Source: Plumapathes pennacea (Eukaryota > Cnidaria > Anthozoa > Antipatharia > Myriopathidae). From it: a DNA stretch of 64,000 bases. The stretch spans positions 16,774,001 through 16,838,000 of the forward strand of contig OZ038466.1 in assembly GCA_964036295.1 (NCBI GenBank), given 5' to 3'. A model generated the notes under the pieces. The model worked only from the letters and a program-made list of their open reading frames with translations, was not told the origin of the DNA and did no database searches. Shown piece after piece: positions 15,926 through 28,889 of this stretch. The translations under genes and the position numbers were made by a program. Position 1 is the stretch's first letter, and each line of letters opens with the position of its first letter.

Positions 15926-17572
15926 TCTGTTACGCGGTATTACTGGTAATCATCCAAAACTGTTTGAAAACCTAATGCTGTGACAAGTGTTCAACTTTTC
16001 AGTTTTTGAAACAGTTTTATTTTTTACTGTTTATTTTATTGTTGCAGTTTATTGTTCTTACTCAGTCAGTTTTGGGACCTTTTTGTTCAGGACTCCTGGC
16101 CAACGAACTGCAGGGCTTCTTTTTTCATCAAAGCGTTATATAACGTCCTTTCCTATAAGCGAAAGCCTGTTATTTACATACTTAAGAGCAACACAAAAAT
16201 TGAACCTAATCCTTGGTTAGCCTAATCGTGCTTTGAACGTCTTGCTTCTGGTCTCGTAAAATACAAATTGGTCAAGACATTCAAGAAGGAAGTGTATGGG
16301 TAAGAGTGAAAATTAATAGCTGTGAGGAAGCTATCAATTAAAATAATACCAAATTATCCCAATTGTATGTTATATCTTTAGTGAGAGGTTGATGAATAAA
16401 CTCTTCGTAATTCATCACAGTTATTTCTTGGATAAGTATGGACGTTTTACAAGTATTACAATGAACTATAAAAGTAAGGTAACCACGCGCTCGAAAGACG
16501 TGTATTTCCGCGGAGTTGCTTTAGTGTATCGTAACGATTCTGATCAACGCATACTCAACCAGCCAAAAAAAAAAAAATCAAAGGCAGGCCGAGTGTGTCC
16601 AAGTCTTACAATAATAATTGAACTAATGAACCGTGTTGTTTTAGTTTAATACCTGTTCATTTGCCACCTGCCCTTAAGTGAACCGCTATGCGACAGCAGG
16701 TTGTAGTTTGTTGCACGTCAACTTATTTCAAATTTTGGGCGTTAAAAGAAAGTAGAATTGATAATGGTCCTGTTATCAACGTCACAGAGCATCTTACTAT
16801 GAGCACTAACAGGACACATTGGTCTGTATGATGGGAAAGAGTGGATACGACAGGTTTTGCTCCGTACAATAACACGGCAGTGGACTTTCAGCAGGGTACG
16901 TCGTATAGTTTGAGAACCAGAATTCTCTTTTTTCAAAAGTTTAGAATTTTGCTGCTTGTATGAACGAAAATAGTTCTTGAACAGAGTTCTATGTTCAATC
17001 GGTTTAGGCCGGTTAATATCAAAACGGAAAGATTGGAATGCGGCCACGACAATTCACCAGCACGGGAACCCCTCTTGAAAAAATGTTTCTAATCAATTAA
17101 CCAATATTGATAAGTAGCAAAGCGTAGTGCCTAATTATAGTTTTTGCTAACTACCCACAAAGTCCAATGGAACTTTCTTTCTCTCTGTGTAATTCGTTTA
17201 AAATTCCCGCGAACCGCCATGTTTGCTTTGATGACGTCAGAGTGTTGTCAAGTAAACTGCCAGACCGGTTTATGTGAGGATCTACAGCTTCCACATTACA
17301 CGCGACTTAATTTTTCTCTTATGATCCCAGCAGTTTGCAGTTTAAAGTTTTATTAAAGATTTGTATTAACATTCTTTGATACCAAGCGACGTACCCTGGT
17401 CCCGGAGGTTTAACATTGAGCCGCGTAGCGGCGAAAAGCGAGTCGCGAAGCTCATGTATTGTTTCCGTGTGTTTATCCAAGACAGGTCAACTAATGAAAC
17501 AAAACGCTGTTTGCATGTCGAGATAGGGAGGACCCAGTGCTGCCATGCCTTGGAGTTGCCGGCTGATTTATC

Positions 17573-20500
17573 ATGACTAACACATTTCTTGCGCTAGTTA
17601 TGTTCAACCTGGTTCTGGCGGCTAGACCAGAGCAGGGAGGTAAGTCTTGCAGATACAAATCACGGCCGCACGCACTCACAATTTGGTTCAAGTATCATTT
17701 AATGCAGGTGCTAAGATTTACCGTAAATCCTCGAATAAGCGCCCCGGGCGCTTGTTTCAAATTTAATTCGTGAATACGCATAGCAGGCACTTGAGAAGCT
17801 GGACCGTTCAAATCCTCAGAGCACAAAGTTTCACAACCACTGACTAAGGAAATGTACGAGTTTTATATAATAAAAGTTCAATCAGTTCCAAACCGAGCAA
17901 GTCATTAAATTCCATGTTCTGGTCTATACAGAACTGGTCAGAGATTGAAATTGTTCACTTTCTCACTTATGCACGGTACACATGAGTATACCCTTTTTCA
18001 GACTTTTACTTTTCCTCTGGTAAAATCTGTTAGTCTTACATGTAAGCATTTGCTGTCAAATTATTCTGCAGGAAATTTCAACAGTCCCATGCATCTTGGA
18101 TGTTGGACCGGTACCCCTGACCATGAACGAGCTGCAAAAAGATTAATTCCCGACATGGACGATAAAGCTATAAGCGATGCAAATTCCACAAATATTTTCT
18201 CGACGTGCGAGAAGTCTGCCAGAGATCGTGGCTTCATGGTTTTCGGAGTTTCCGATAACACTAGATGTGTCGGCAGTGTTCATGCTGAGCTGCTTTACAT
18301 GAAGTATGGACCAAGTCATAAATGTGTCAATGGAACTGGTGGAGCTAGTGCTATTGATTTCTATTCTTTGGGAGGTAAGTGAACAACACCAAGAACTCGA
18401 TAGAGACTCGTCTGTTGTGAATAGGGATTATCTGTATGATTCAAATTCAGTAAATTTAGTAATGTGTCTAAGGCCCCGCCCTTAACAATTCCCAAAGTGG
18501 AGACCTTTGAAAACGCTTACGTTTTTGAATGAAAATGGATCAGTGGACGAGTGACTTCGAAAACGGAGAAGTTCTCAAAGTGAAACCGAGAAGGTTCTCG
18601 AAAACGATGCGTTTTGAAATGAAAACGTGTTACAGTGGAGCCTCCCTGAGCAATGAACCCTCGTAAATGACTTAAATACCGATATATTTCTGTATCAAAT
18701 TACTATTATCAAAACCTCTCGTATGTGACCGCGACCACGTTTGAGGCTCACCGTTTGAGTTTTATTTAATTGTTTTTGGCCCCCGGTAAGTAACCACCCC
18801 ATGCTCCCAAAGAGCAATTTACTAGGCAAGGACTAACTGCCTTACAGAAACCGGACAGTACAAAACACTGACATATGTAATGTAACGTGCAGAACACATG
18901 GTTGATTTCTTACAACTCAAGTTCTTATTCACTTACAAAAGCTTCATTATTTGACACTGCGAGACACTGGTTGTGGGTCAAAGCTAAGTCTGACTTGCCT
19001 CCCATGGTACCTCCAGTAAGCGACCACTTAAAGACGAACGAAGGGTGGTCGCTTACGGGAGGTTCTACTGTAATATAGACTTGGACTTATATTGGAAAAC
19101 CCACGGAGGGGGGGGGGGGGGGGGGGGGATACTGTGCTCGCATGTCCTTTTGGTAAAAACGAAACAATTACAACCATTATTTTAAAACTGTTGACTAGTA
19201 ATCATTGCGAACTGCTGCAGCATCAGAAACAGATGTAAAAACATCATTGGAAGACTTGAAGAGAAATTACATCAACGGCGCGCAGCAGAATGACTGGACT
19301 CAGACGACACTAGGCGACACGAGGGAAGTCGTGCAGATAAATTGGGCCGACCTGCCCCCCGCAGCGGCGCGGCATCCACTGATTGTTGAACGGAAAGTCC
19401 GCCCCGTTGTGATTCAACCGCTGTTCAAAGATATCGACGAACTGCATTATAGTGGTACGAGTCCTTGGTCGTCTTTATCACATATTTTTCTTCGATCTTA
19501 TTTTATTAACAGAGAGAGACTTGTCTTCTAAGATTATAGAGTTTTAGAATATGGCCTATTTCATCTCATGTTACAACCATAACAATGATGATGACGACGT
19601 GATATGATGATGGTGATAGTGAATGTGAATGATAATGGTGGTGATGATAATGACGATGATCAAATTTCTGTATCATTCACAGTGTACCGCCCGCCTCGTC
19701 CTGGTGTCAACATTTTTGTTAATCCAAGCTTTGAAAATCCACTCAGTAAAGACTCGGTGCACGGCTGGAGCTGCCAGGGGGAAACGAATGATCCCCGGGG
19801 CGGAATCATAGCTCAATACCTTGAAGATCACCATGGCGATGGAAAGACCAGTGGCATTTGTCTCGCTCGCCTGTCCGCGTGGGCTGGCCCAGGACAGTAC
19901 ATAGGTTAGTGCACGTGTAGCGGTGCAACACAGATAGTACGCACGATGTGAATGGTAATGCCGCATGCCCTAAACGGTACCACAAGACATGCACACATGT
20001 CAGTCTGACATCAAGCATCTGGTTAATATATTTCTGAACGCCTTATCTTAAAATAAAGAAAATAAAAGCACACACTCAGCGTGCTACGTAGGTTTACAAG
20101 TATTTGTATACAGTGAACTTTCTCTAAGGTAGACACCCTCGGGACCAGTTCTAACTGTCCGCCTTAAAGAGGTGTCTGCCTCTAGAGAGTTGATGTCATT
20201 GGACACCTGAAATCGTAACAAGATCTTTAATAGAGCAAGTAGATTAAATATCAAATTTTCACACCCTCGACATTTAATTATGTGCTGAACAGTGCCCCAA
20301 AATTCCACTGTACTACAATCCCTGTAAGCGTTTTTCTCTGATGTGTGTATTTATATAAAATTAAATGTCGCATGCCGTTAACAGTACTCATTCTAGAAAG
20401 TTTACTCCCCTAGTGTCCGCTCTGAGGGGTATTTTTTACTAATTTTGCTGAAAATGTGTCCGTTGTCTGCCTTACAATGGCGTCCGCTTTGAGGGAGTTA

Positions 20501-23500
20501 GTGTACAACACGATAAAAGTGGGATAAACACGATGGCACAGGGTGGCCAATCAGATCGTGCGAACCGTTGATCTTATCTGACTCGTGTTTGTATATTTGA
20601 GGATTAAAGATGCTTACGTCTCCGCTACGTTTTCAGGAACAAAGGTGCGAGCTGAGAGGGCATACAAGTTTCAGGGCTGGACCCGACTGCTAGACAGAAA
20701 GAAAACTGGTGACTTTAACAGCCTGGAGCTCTGGATACGTTACAAGAAGCGAAGAGAAAAGAAACTTTACAAACAACTGCTGGCTAAGAGGGTGAAAGGT
20801 CTACAAAGTAAGCACAATAACAATAACAGTTATATAATTATGACTTATATTATATATAGAGATTACTTCATGGAAAGTGCGCGCGTACGGTTTTTATTCA
20901 CGAGTTGTGAAGTATCATAAAACGAACGAGCGAGGCTTTGCGAGCGAGTGAGTTTTATGATACGGAACAACGAGTGAATAAAAACTGTACAAAGCACTTT
21001 CCATGATGTTTTCTGTTTATTATATACATACTGAGACATTTATCATGGGACCGGGAAACCCTTTAACAGTAGTGAAAAATCGTCGTTCGCAGCTTGTGAT
21101 TGGACGAACGATTTTTTTCACGTGTGAAAAGCGTCGTTCGCGGCCTCTCATTGGCTAGAACTCATTTGCGTACGAAACTTTACGATATGGCTTTTTCGTG
21201 AGTATGTCTCAGTATGTATATAATAAATTGTTATCATTAATTATAAAAGTGTAAACACATTCCTTACGGCGTTCACCATATACACATCAGCATTACGTTT
21301 GTAACTCCACAACTTAAGCCTTAATTCATCTGTGAACTACGCCGAATACCTCGAAAAAATACAGAAATGCTCTGTAGATTGGGATTTGTAGAGCGTTTGA
21401 TTAAAACAGACAGAGATTATGCTACAAGCCGACCTTTCCTTCTTCTAAACAACAATGAGGCTATACATCTCATTTCTCCAAAGATCGCGTGATGCTCTTT
21501 GGCCTCTCACAAGTATTGGTCTACGTCGGCTAAGTACTAAAACGTATAACTGTATCAACATAAAAAGTTTCGAATGTTTAGCCCTTCTTTGGAGCAACTG
21601 TTCCTTTCTTCTTTCTTTCTTTTTTTTTTTTTCTTTTTTTTTTCTCATCTAATCCGGCTTTGTAATAATAACTGCACTATCTTGACATCAGACAGCGGAT
21701 GGGTGCACTGGAACACGGCTTTTGAGCTTCCCACCGCTCCACATGGTTTTAGTTTTGTCTTCATTTACTTCATGGGCCCCAAGGGTTCGCTGGACATTGT
21801 GGTTGATGATTTGCATTTGAGTGAGATTTACCAGGATCCGGACTGGAAAGCAAAGAGTGACGTACTCATAGACAGATACAGGAAAAGGACTGTGAGACTG
21901 AGGTGGGTGTCGGTCGGTCATTTTTTCGCCGGCCTCCACAAGTCCCTGTGAATATTATAGTTATATAGTCAAACGGACTGAATAAACTTGTTTAACTTTA
22001 TATGGGTAGATAATTACTAACGTGTGGATCCACCCGCATTTAAAACAATTTATCGTTCATGCTGATAATTTTTAAATAAATATACCTCATAACTTTTCCC
22101 CATAAGGGTAGTTCAATACGCAATTACAAATTTTGAATGAACGCCTTTAAGACGGAACTTTTTAGCTTTTTGAGATCTTCATAGAAATCATAACAAGTAT
22201 AAACTCTATATACTGTGGCCCATATTTTATTCCTCCACTATTACTTTATTATTATTAAATAATAGTGATGACTTTTGTCCCACGCAGGGTAAAAGTTCCA
22301 AGGTTGTTGTTGGCCCCAGAATTATTATCGTCCGTGAAAGTTGATGTAAGTTCTTATACTTAGATGGAGCATTACTGTCTTTCGCATTATTTTGACTACT
22401 TTTGATTTTAGACTGTAGTGTTCATACGAATATAGTTAACTCTGAAGAAATGGACCATGAGAAATGTATTTGAATTATCTATATTGATACTTAGGCTACG
22501 TTTACACTATATCGAGTAGGATTTTGAGCCGTTGCGAAAACCTATCCGGTACAGTGTAAACATGAAAAGATCAGTCCGGAGCGATTTTGGCTGAAAAACC
22601 TATCCGGTACAGTGTTAACACAAAGCCAGCCCGGAGCGGCTTTGTTACAATCAATCAATGCAATCGGAGCGTTTTCCTATCCTATACGGGTCCGTAACAC
22701 TTTCAGAAGCGGAGCGGAGCAACAACGCTTCGTTTCAAAAATCGCTCCAAAAAAGGCGTATCTAATGTAAACGGAAGGCCTATCCGATACGTTTTTGCAA
22801 CGCTACGGAAAGCTATCCGGTATAGTGTAAACGTAGCCTTAAAAGGCGTTGTGTTGGAAAAGGACACGCTTAAAAGTTACTTCGCACTGGCATTATCCTT
22901 GGGAGCACGCGAGGAATGGTTATCAAGTACTGCACTCTTGTTGTTTCAGGTCAGACAGAAGAAGCATCGATTTGCTTTTGGTGCAGCCACCAACAGTAAA
23001 ATTCTCCTGAAGAACAAGAAGTACCGCCAGTTTTTTCTCGATAACTTTGAATGGGCTGTTCTGGAAAGTTCACTAAAGTGGGATGTTATGGAGAAGAAAG
23101 AAGTAAGTCTAGAAACAACAGAAAAATAAAGACTTTTTAAATCTGGTCAGAAAAGATCTCAACACATAGCAACAAAATTGGTTTCTAATCACAGCAGTAT
23201 TCTCGAAAACTGCTGTCTTACCAGCGGTCGCACTTTTGCATTTTTTGACAGTTCATTTTATAATTTTGGTCAAGTCAAATTTGTCTTTAGCAGTAAAAAA
23301 AGAAGAGTTGCTAAATTGTTAGAAGAGCTAACAGTTTCGACATGGCCATATTCCCTCGGTTTCCTTTCTTTCTGTTAGCCTGCGGTGTTCCTCCACCTCT
23401 CTGTAGTCTTCAAGCATACTATTAAATAAGGAAATATGACAAGAAGCGTTTTCTGCTCCGAACAGGGTCACGAGAGTTATACCACAGATGACAAGGCCCT

Positions 23501-26500
23501 GGAGCTTCTCGAGAAGTATAAGTAAGCTTTAACAAAGTATGTCCGTACGTGGTACACTTGCTGTGGGTGGGTCTGTATTCAGACTCTTAAACAGTTTACT
23601 TGTCACGATCATTTTGAATTTTTTCCCAGTATTCCAATCCGCGGTCACTGCTTATTCTGGGCCAGTCCTGAAGAGGTTCCTTATTGGGTGAAGAAAGTAT
23701 ATTCGCCACTGCGCCTTAAAAACATCCTGAAAACCAGGCTGGAGAACTTACTTGGGCGATACAAAGGCAGGTAAAAGTGAACAGAAGTTAGTTTTTCTAA
23801 TTTTTACGACTATAAAGGCCATTTTATTTCGTTTTGTCTTTTTCTTAATTGTATTGTACTGTTTTATAGCTAGAATGAGCTCAGGTCGCCTAGAGCAGTA
23901 GATACAAAGACCCACACAAAGAATTTCAAATAAGGTCTCTCACTTACTGTGTTCCATGGCCAACAAAAACGCAGATGTTACGTTCGATTCATGCTCGGAG
24001 TAACAGTTTTTATGTGATACCAGTTTAAAAGACCATACAGGAGATGAATATTTGGTACGGAATTCTGTTGAAAAAGCGAAAGCCGTTTTGGGCTTTGTTA
24101 ATAAATTCCTTCTACTTGCATATGAGGTTTCGGCAGTGGGATGTTAACAACGAAATGCTTCACGGCTCCTTCTTCCGCGATCGCCTGGGCCCGAACATCC
24201 GGGACTGGATGTATAATGCTGCCGCAGACATGGACCCCAGTGCGGATTTGTTTATCAATGATTTTGACGCCGTGGAAAATGGACAATTAACAGAGGTTTG
24301 GCAGTGCAGGAAACTTAATGTTTAGAATTTCAAATAATTTTTAAAATAATGTATCAACAACGTTGATTTGATGTCCTGAAAGAGCTATAAGAAATGACCG
24401 TGTTGGTGGGGGGTTCGAGCGTTGTAGGCTAAGTGACCATTGGTGCTAGTGGTCACATGACCTAAAATCCAACACTGACGAAGGGCAAAGACTATAAACG
24501 TCAGCCAAAGGCGGTCAGCATAATTAATTACGTCAACGCTAGATTGACTGGTCTACGTTTCATCGCTGTACCGACGTCGACGCAGACCAACGCTAAACAA
24601 CAAAAACAAACAAACAAAAAAGAAACAGGCAGAATAGCTCTATATGTTTGATTAAATAACCCGTATTTTATGTTAAACTTCACTAATGTATTTTTACTTA
24701 AGTTTAAGTAATGTGCATAACGGATGGAACATCAAAATATATATTAAAAAGCCTTTCAGAATATAATATAAATATAAATATACAAATATAATTTAACGCA
24801 AATGAGTTATTTAGTGTAACATATTGCTATATATTTCCACATGCATCTCGACTCACTTTGCCTCGTTGTTTGTGAATAAACTATTAAGTAACATATTAGT
24901 AACCGTTTCTTAAAAATCAGAACGACGATAGTAATTAATTGGATTGTTTGTTTTATGATTCGAGGCTTTACTGGAACAAGTGCAGGAGTTTTTACAACGG
25001 GGGATCCCCATTGACGGGCTGGGATTGCAGGGGCATTTTACTGGTCATGTGAACCCGGCGGTGTTAAAGGTTTGTTACGATACACTGTGTATGAAGCCAC
25101 ACTCCAGTACCCCTTTTGACCCACTAAACTCTGAGTGATCAAGTTCAAGTTTCTCTTTTCATTATATCACCGGCGATATATTTTAAGGTGTGGAGAATTT
25201 TCCAACTTATAGATTTCTCACATAAAAGCTGATTAAACCATAAGTTCTTACATTACTCATACATTTGCTTCTCGCATGGTTGGGAGAATTTCTATTATAA
25301 TTGTGCTGTACACTTGAAATCCCATACAAGCAACCGCTGTATTACTTCTTAATTTTTCAAACTGTCCAATTAGGGATTGATTGGACAGTTTGCAGTTGTC
25401 ATTATATACAATAAATATCTATACAAACAATGCAGAAACTATTTATTTCCTCGTGTACAATATAATTAATACATAGCAGGACTACATGCTGTCCAATTTG
25501 AAAATAATTAAGTTTAAAAAATCCTCTGACTGCCAAATTGGCGGACTTTTTCTCATCCTATTGAACTAACTTTTGCGTAAAAGGGTTACCACTTATTATG
25601 TTTGTATCCTATTCAGTATCGTTTGGATACGTTATCGCAAGCCAAGGTTCCACTATGGTTGACAGAAGTGGACATTCTCGAGAAGAATACAACGAAAAGA
25701 GCTGACTCGCTAGAAAGTGTCATGCGCACTGCATTCAGCCACCCCAGTACTCGGGGTTTGATTCTGTGGAGCTTCTGGGACAGCGCCGCATGGAGAGGCA
25801 AAAATGTTGCGCTGGTAGATGGAAGTAGCTGGCAGGTAAGCCCCGGGAAGGGGGGGGGGGGGGGGGGGGGGGGAACTCTTACATAAAAATGACGGGGGTG
25901 CTCGTCGGGAATTTTTGTTTTGACCCCTAAGAAGTACTAAAAGGGCGTGGCTCGAGCTTACCTTGACCCCCAAAAAGGTACCAATAAAGGCATACCAAGA
26001 ATTTAAAGTTTCAATGCCTTTTTGCTGTAAAGATGATATCATCAAGCACTTTTTCAAATAAAAACGTCACATAAAATGTCAGCGTTTGATGTTGAGTACC
26101 CTAAGCGGTACCAAAACCCGTGATTTCGACCCCTAAGAAGTACGACGAGCATCCCCCCTCCACCCCCCTCCCGCGGGAGATGAGCTGAGCATGCAGGCAC
26201 TTGGCAATCCTCTCAGCATCTTTCTGGTAACGCCGCTATATGACAGAAATTTCTGAAGAATTGCAGTGCAACCTCTGCAACATGTCTCGCAACACATAGT
26301 TTGTTGCTACGTCGCAATGTTGCACGAAGTATACACAACTCAGTTGTACTGTACACTGATCTGCAACGATGGGCGCAGCAGTTCAGCCGCCGTTGGATAT
26401 TGTTTGGCTCGCGCTGCACAGTGTAACATCTCATTCAACCAATTTTGTCGTAGTTTGCGTCTTACGTTGCAAAAGAAGTTGATGAAAAGCTTGCACCGTG

Positions 26501-28085
26501 TAACAACAAATATCGTAGACAGTGCGTATATAAAAGTGAACGCAGGATATTGCTCCTTCAGGTGAATGCAGCTGGGCGTCGTTATCAAAACCTCCTGAAA
26601 AAATGGACGACCAAAGGGACTCTGCTGCCGTACACCACAGACGCCGACGATGCCAACTTTCTATTTCGAGGATTTCACGGAAACTATGAAGTGACAGTAC
26701 GTCTTCCGAATGGAAAGAATATGACGAAGGAATTCGTACTTCATCCGGGGGATTCTCGACTCGAAGTTCCTCTTAACTTTAGTATTGGTAAGCATTCCAA
26801 GTATATGGGAATGGGCTACAGTCAACTCCCTCCAAGACAGAGACACTCGGGACCAGCTCTAACTGTCCGTTTTAGGCAAGTGTCCGTCTTTATGACTGAA
26901 GAAACGGCAGGGACCGCTCCTGCCAGGTGCCCGTTTTAGAGAGTTGTCTGTCTTAAAGAGGTGTCCGTTAAGAGGGAGTTAACTGTATTGTCGTTTTATG
27001 TGAAACAACGCAGCAATAAATTAAACAATAAAGCTTAATATGGTTGTGTGGTGGCCATATGAGAGTGCCACGTCGTCAGATACATCTCCTTTAGTAGGTA
27101 ATAGGTTTTCTGGCTTATCTTAACAGTCATCCCTGTTACTTTTTAAATGTCACACTTTGTAATTGTTTCCATCAAGCGGAGACCAGATGTACAAAAACTG
27201 TTCACACTGTTGTTGTTGCAGAAAGCCTGAACACCACGGAATCATACAACAAGAAGGGACAAGCTCACCAAGCCTTCATCCTTGTTGGACAACCAAAATC
27301 CGAAGACACGGATGCCACTAGCAGATCGAGTTTGGCAACAACACCGAGAAACGAAAGCAACGTGGTAGTACAAAGTGACGAAGAACAGGACATGGTCTCG
27401 ATGCATAATGGTAAGCACGCCGTGCAAATAGTTTGCTTTAAAGATACAGCATGACTAGTAAATCTGCAAAACTAGGGTTCCACTGAAATAAGATGCAAAT
27501 CATTGCTACGTTTGATGATCGGAAGTCTTTCAGAACAATACAAGACTAGATAAATCTTCTTCTCAAACAAGTCAGATGGAAATGAATTGCCAATTGTTTT
27601 CGATTTCCGGGAGCCCACTGATCGCAAAATTTGGTGCGCAAAAAGATTTGGTTGAGACTGGGCTTCTTCGGGTATGAATGATATCAAAGGCCAGCAGCTG
27701 TGCCTCCTTTCAACGCGTAGTGAGCTATATGTACCTCATGTACCTCAGTGTGGAGAAAACGGCGCGTGATCTGTCGCTTGGTTCAAGCTGGTCAGACGAT
27801 CAATCTCCCAGCAATACTCACACATGTTGTTCAAAACGGTTTGGGAAAATTAACTCCTTGCTGTATTGGGAATAAAATGAGAGGAACTCACTGGCTGCTC
27901 TGATCTTTTTGTTAAAAGCTGGGCAGGACGAGTGGACGGTCTGGTCAGCGTGTGACCAAACTTGCGGCTCAGGTGACCAGCAGCGGACACGCAGAAAGTG
28001 TGCATCGGATGAACGTGAAGTATGCGCGGAGAATGGGGAGATTGAAGTCAGGAGCTGCCAGCTGGCTGAATGCCCAGGGCTCTAA
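17573..28085 (+). CDS. Secreted GH10 endo-1,4-β-xylanase-like protein with CBM22-like and TSP1 modules
   Basis: Sixteen exons (17573-17639, 18072-18374, 19221-19454, 19683-19904, 20637-20807, 21692-21902, 22288-22345, 22950-23102, 23466-23521, 23630-23770, 24127-24295, 24965-25069, 25617-25835, 26562-26787, 27222-27410, 27919-28085) keep frame throughout, giving 896 residues. Order: signal peptide (1 to about 17); Cys-bearing module in exon 2 (LGCWTGTPDHERAAKRLIPD); linker; CBM22-like β-sandwich from about 208 (NIFVNPSFENP) to about 370 (LDIVVDDLHLSEIY); GH10 barrel from about 423 (RFAFGAAT). Barrel landmarks are NFEWAVLESSLKWD, IPIRGHCLFW, WDVNNEMLHG (acid/base E548), IDGLGLQGHF and PLWLTEVDI (nucleophile E647). 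After the barrel, FRGFHGNYEVTV resembles plant GH10 tails, then comes a low-complexity linker. Exon 16 is one thrombospondin type 1 repeat (WTVWSAC, six Cys). GH10 enzymes cleave β-1,4-xylan. I see no transmembrane segment or disabling change; activity is inferred. Confidence 0.92.
18631..19072. repeat. Mariner-like MITE, copy 2 (inverted relative to copy 1)
   Basis: TACAGTGGAGCCTCCC at the left and GGGAGGTTCTACTGTA at the right form inverted ends with TA at both borders, as in Tc1/mariner-type insertions. Its right half is the reverse complement of the left half of 8560-8880. It lies in GH10 intron 2. Confidence 0.75.
19585..19670 (+). repeat. GATGAT/GATAAT simple sequence before a splice acceptor
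   Basis: Imperfect GATGATGACGA-type repeats end about 14 bp before the CBM22 exon at 19683, the same arrangement as at 1790-2010. Confidence 0.65.
20110..20215. repeat. CAGTnAACTC / GTCCG MITE, partial copy 2
   Basis: It starts ACAGTGAACTTTCTC and shares the ACACCCTCGGGACCAGTTCTAACTGTCCG core with 26819-26985, but its right end is lost or diverged. GH10 intron 4. Confidence 0.55.
20395..20510. repeat. GTCCG-type MITE, diverged copy 3
   Basis: ACTCCCCTAGTGTCCGCTCTGAGG and GTCCGCTTTGAGGGAGTTAGTGTA bracket about 110 bp and resemble the termini of the 26819-26985 family. GH10 intron 4. Confidence 0.45.
20869..21227. repeat. Compound foldback of two hairpins in GH10 intron 5
   Basis: The first palindrome runs from CATGGAAAGTGCGCGCGTAC to about 21005 (GTACAAAGCACTTTCCATG), with arms of roughly 55 bp. 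The second runs from TTATTATATACATACTGAGAC (about 21017) to GTCTCAGTATGTATATAATAA. The neighbouring GTCGTTCGC boxes repeat inside the second loop. Confidence 0.75.
22494..22838. repeat. Harbinger-like MITE (TIR GGCTACGTTTACACTATA, TSD TTA)
   Basis: The ends GGCTACGTTTACACTATA and TATAGTGTAAACGTAGCC are perfect inverted repeats flanked by TTA on both sides. TTA/TAA target sites are typical of PIF/Harbinger (family knowledge). The interior repeats CCTATCCGGTACAGTGT. GH10 intron 7. Confidence 0.85.
25848..26165. repeat. Dispersed repeat starting with a long G run
   Basis: A G tract of about 25 bp is followed by sequence with two GACCCCTAAGAAGTAC motifs and mirrored GTGCTCGTCGGG / CGACGAGCATCC segments, indicating inverted ends. 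GH10 intron 13. Assembly across the G run may be unreliable. Confidence 0.55.
26819..26985. repeat. Complete CAGTTAACTCCCTC MITE with TA target site
   Basis: CAGTCAACTCCCTC at the left and GAGGGAGTTAACTG at the right are inverted, flanked by TA on both sides. This 167-bp copy defines the family; relatives are at 9136, 20110, 20395 and about 38411-38475. It sits in GH10 intron 14. Confidence 0.8.
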
Positions 28086-28655
28086 AATAAATAGCCATGT
28101 CAGACCGAAAATCAACACAGAGTTAGCCAAACAAGGCTAGAAAGCCAGGAATATATGACTGCTACATGAAAAGTTGAACTGCCCCATTTGCAAAAAGCGC
28201 TTAACACCCTATACCGGTGTTTTATAGTTCGGTTGCTACGCAGGGATCGCCCAGTGAAAGCAAAAGGATGTGACTACTCAAATCACAGTCGAACAGAAAA
28301 CACTGGAGGGAGGTGGTAAACATTGACCGAAATGCTGACTCCTGGACTAGGAGAAATTACGGACGTGTGTGGGAGGTGCGGGAGCCTGACCTATCTGCCA
28401 ATCACTTTTTGAATACTTGCTTGTTTAATTGGTTCACGATATGTCAGGCCGTTCGGTTGGGTTTGATCAAAACAACAGGCCCACCGTAATAAGATCGTAC
28501 CTGTTTAGAGACTTGTAAAGTCCCAAAAGCAGCTTACTTGAACAAAGACCAAGTTACTTACATCTCCAGGTAAATATGGCGTGTTAGACATTTTTATACA
28601 ACACACAATAGATCGACAATAGTTCATAGTCGCCTTCACCGCGGATCGCTTAGGA

Positions 28656-28874
28656 AGCGAATTCCCACATAAGGATGGTTACCCCCTCCCGCAGTCTGAT
28701 TATATTATGTCAGCGGTCGCCCCACTGTATTAATAACTAACCAAACGTGAAGCAGCGGTAATTTTCGCGTTGTTATGGTTTCTTTCTAGTTGCCGTTTTC
28801 TGTGTTCGTGTTAGGTAGCATCGCTCCAAAATGTAAATAAAAAAAGGATGATTTGTGAATGACTCGTTACCAGC
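28656..28874 (+). repeat. 215-bp direct repeat flanking the minisatellite, left copy
   Basis: From GCGAATTCCCACATAAGGATGG to GACTCGTTACCAGC, this segment is closely matched by 29304-29517 in the same orientation. The first part also occurs inverted at 30152-30223. Confidence 0.85.
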
Positions 28875-28889
28875 TTCCCGCAGAGGTTC

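Larger units (their letters stand above)
14929..17572. other. Intergenic gap before the GH10 gene
   Basis: No gene is supported. It holds the foldback at 14957-15164, the duplicated intron/exon block at 15644-15925, and otherwise AT-rich sequence without recognisable coding signal. The ORFs at 15987 and 16389 show no family motif. Confidence 0.55.
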
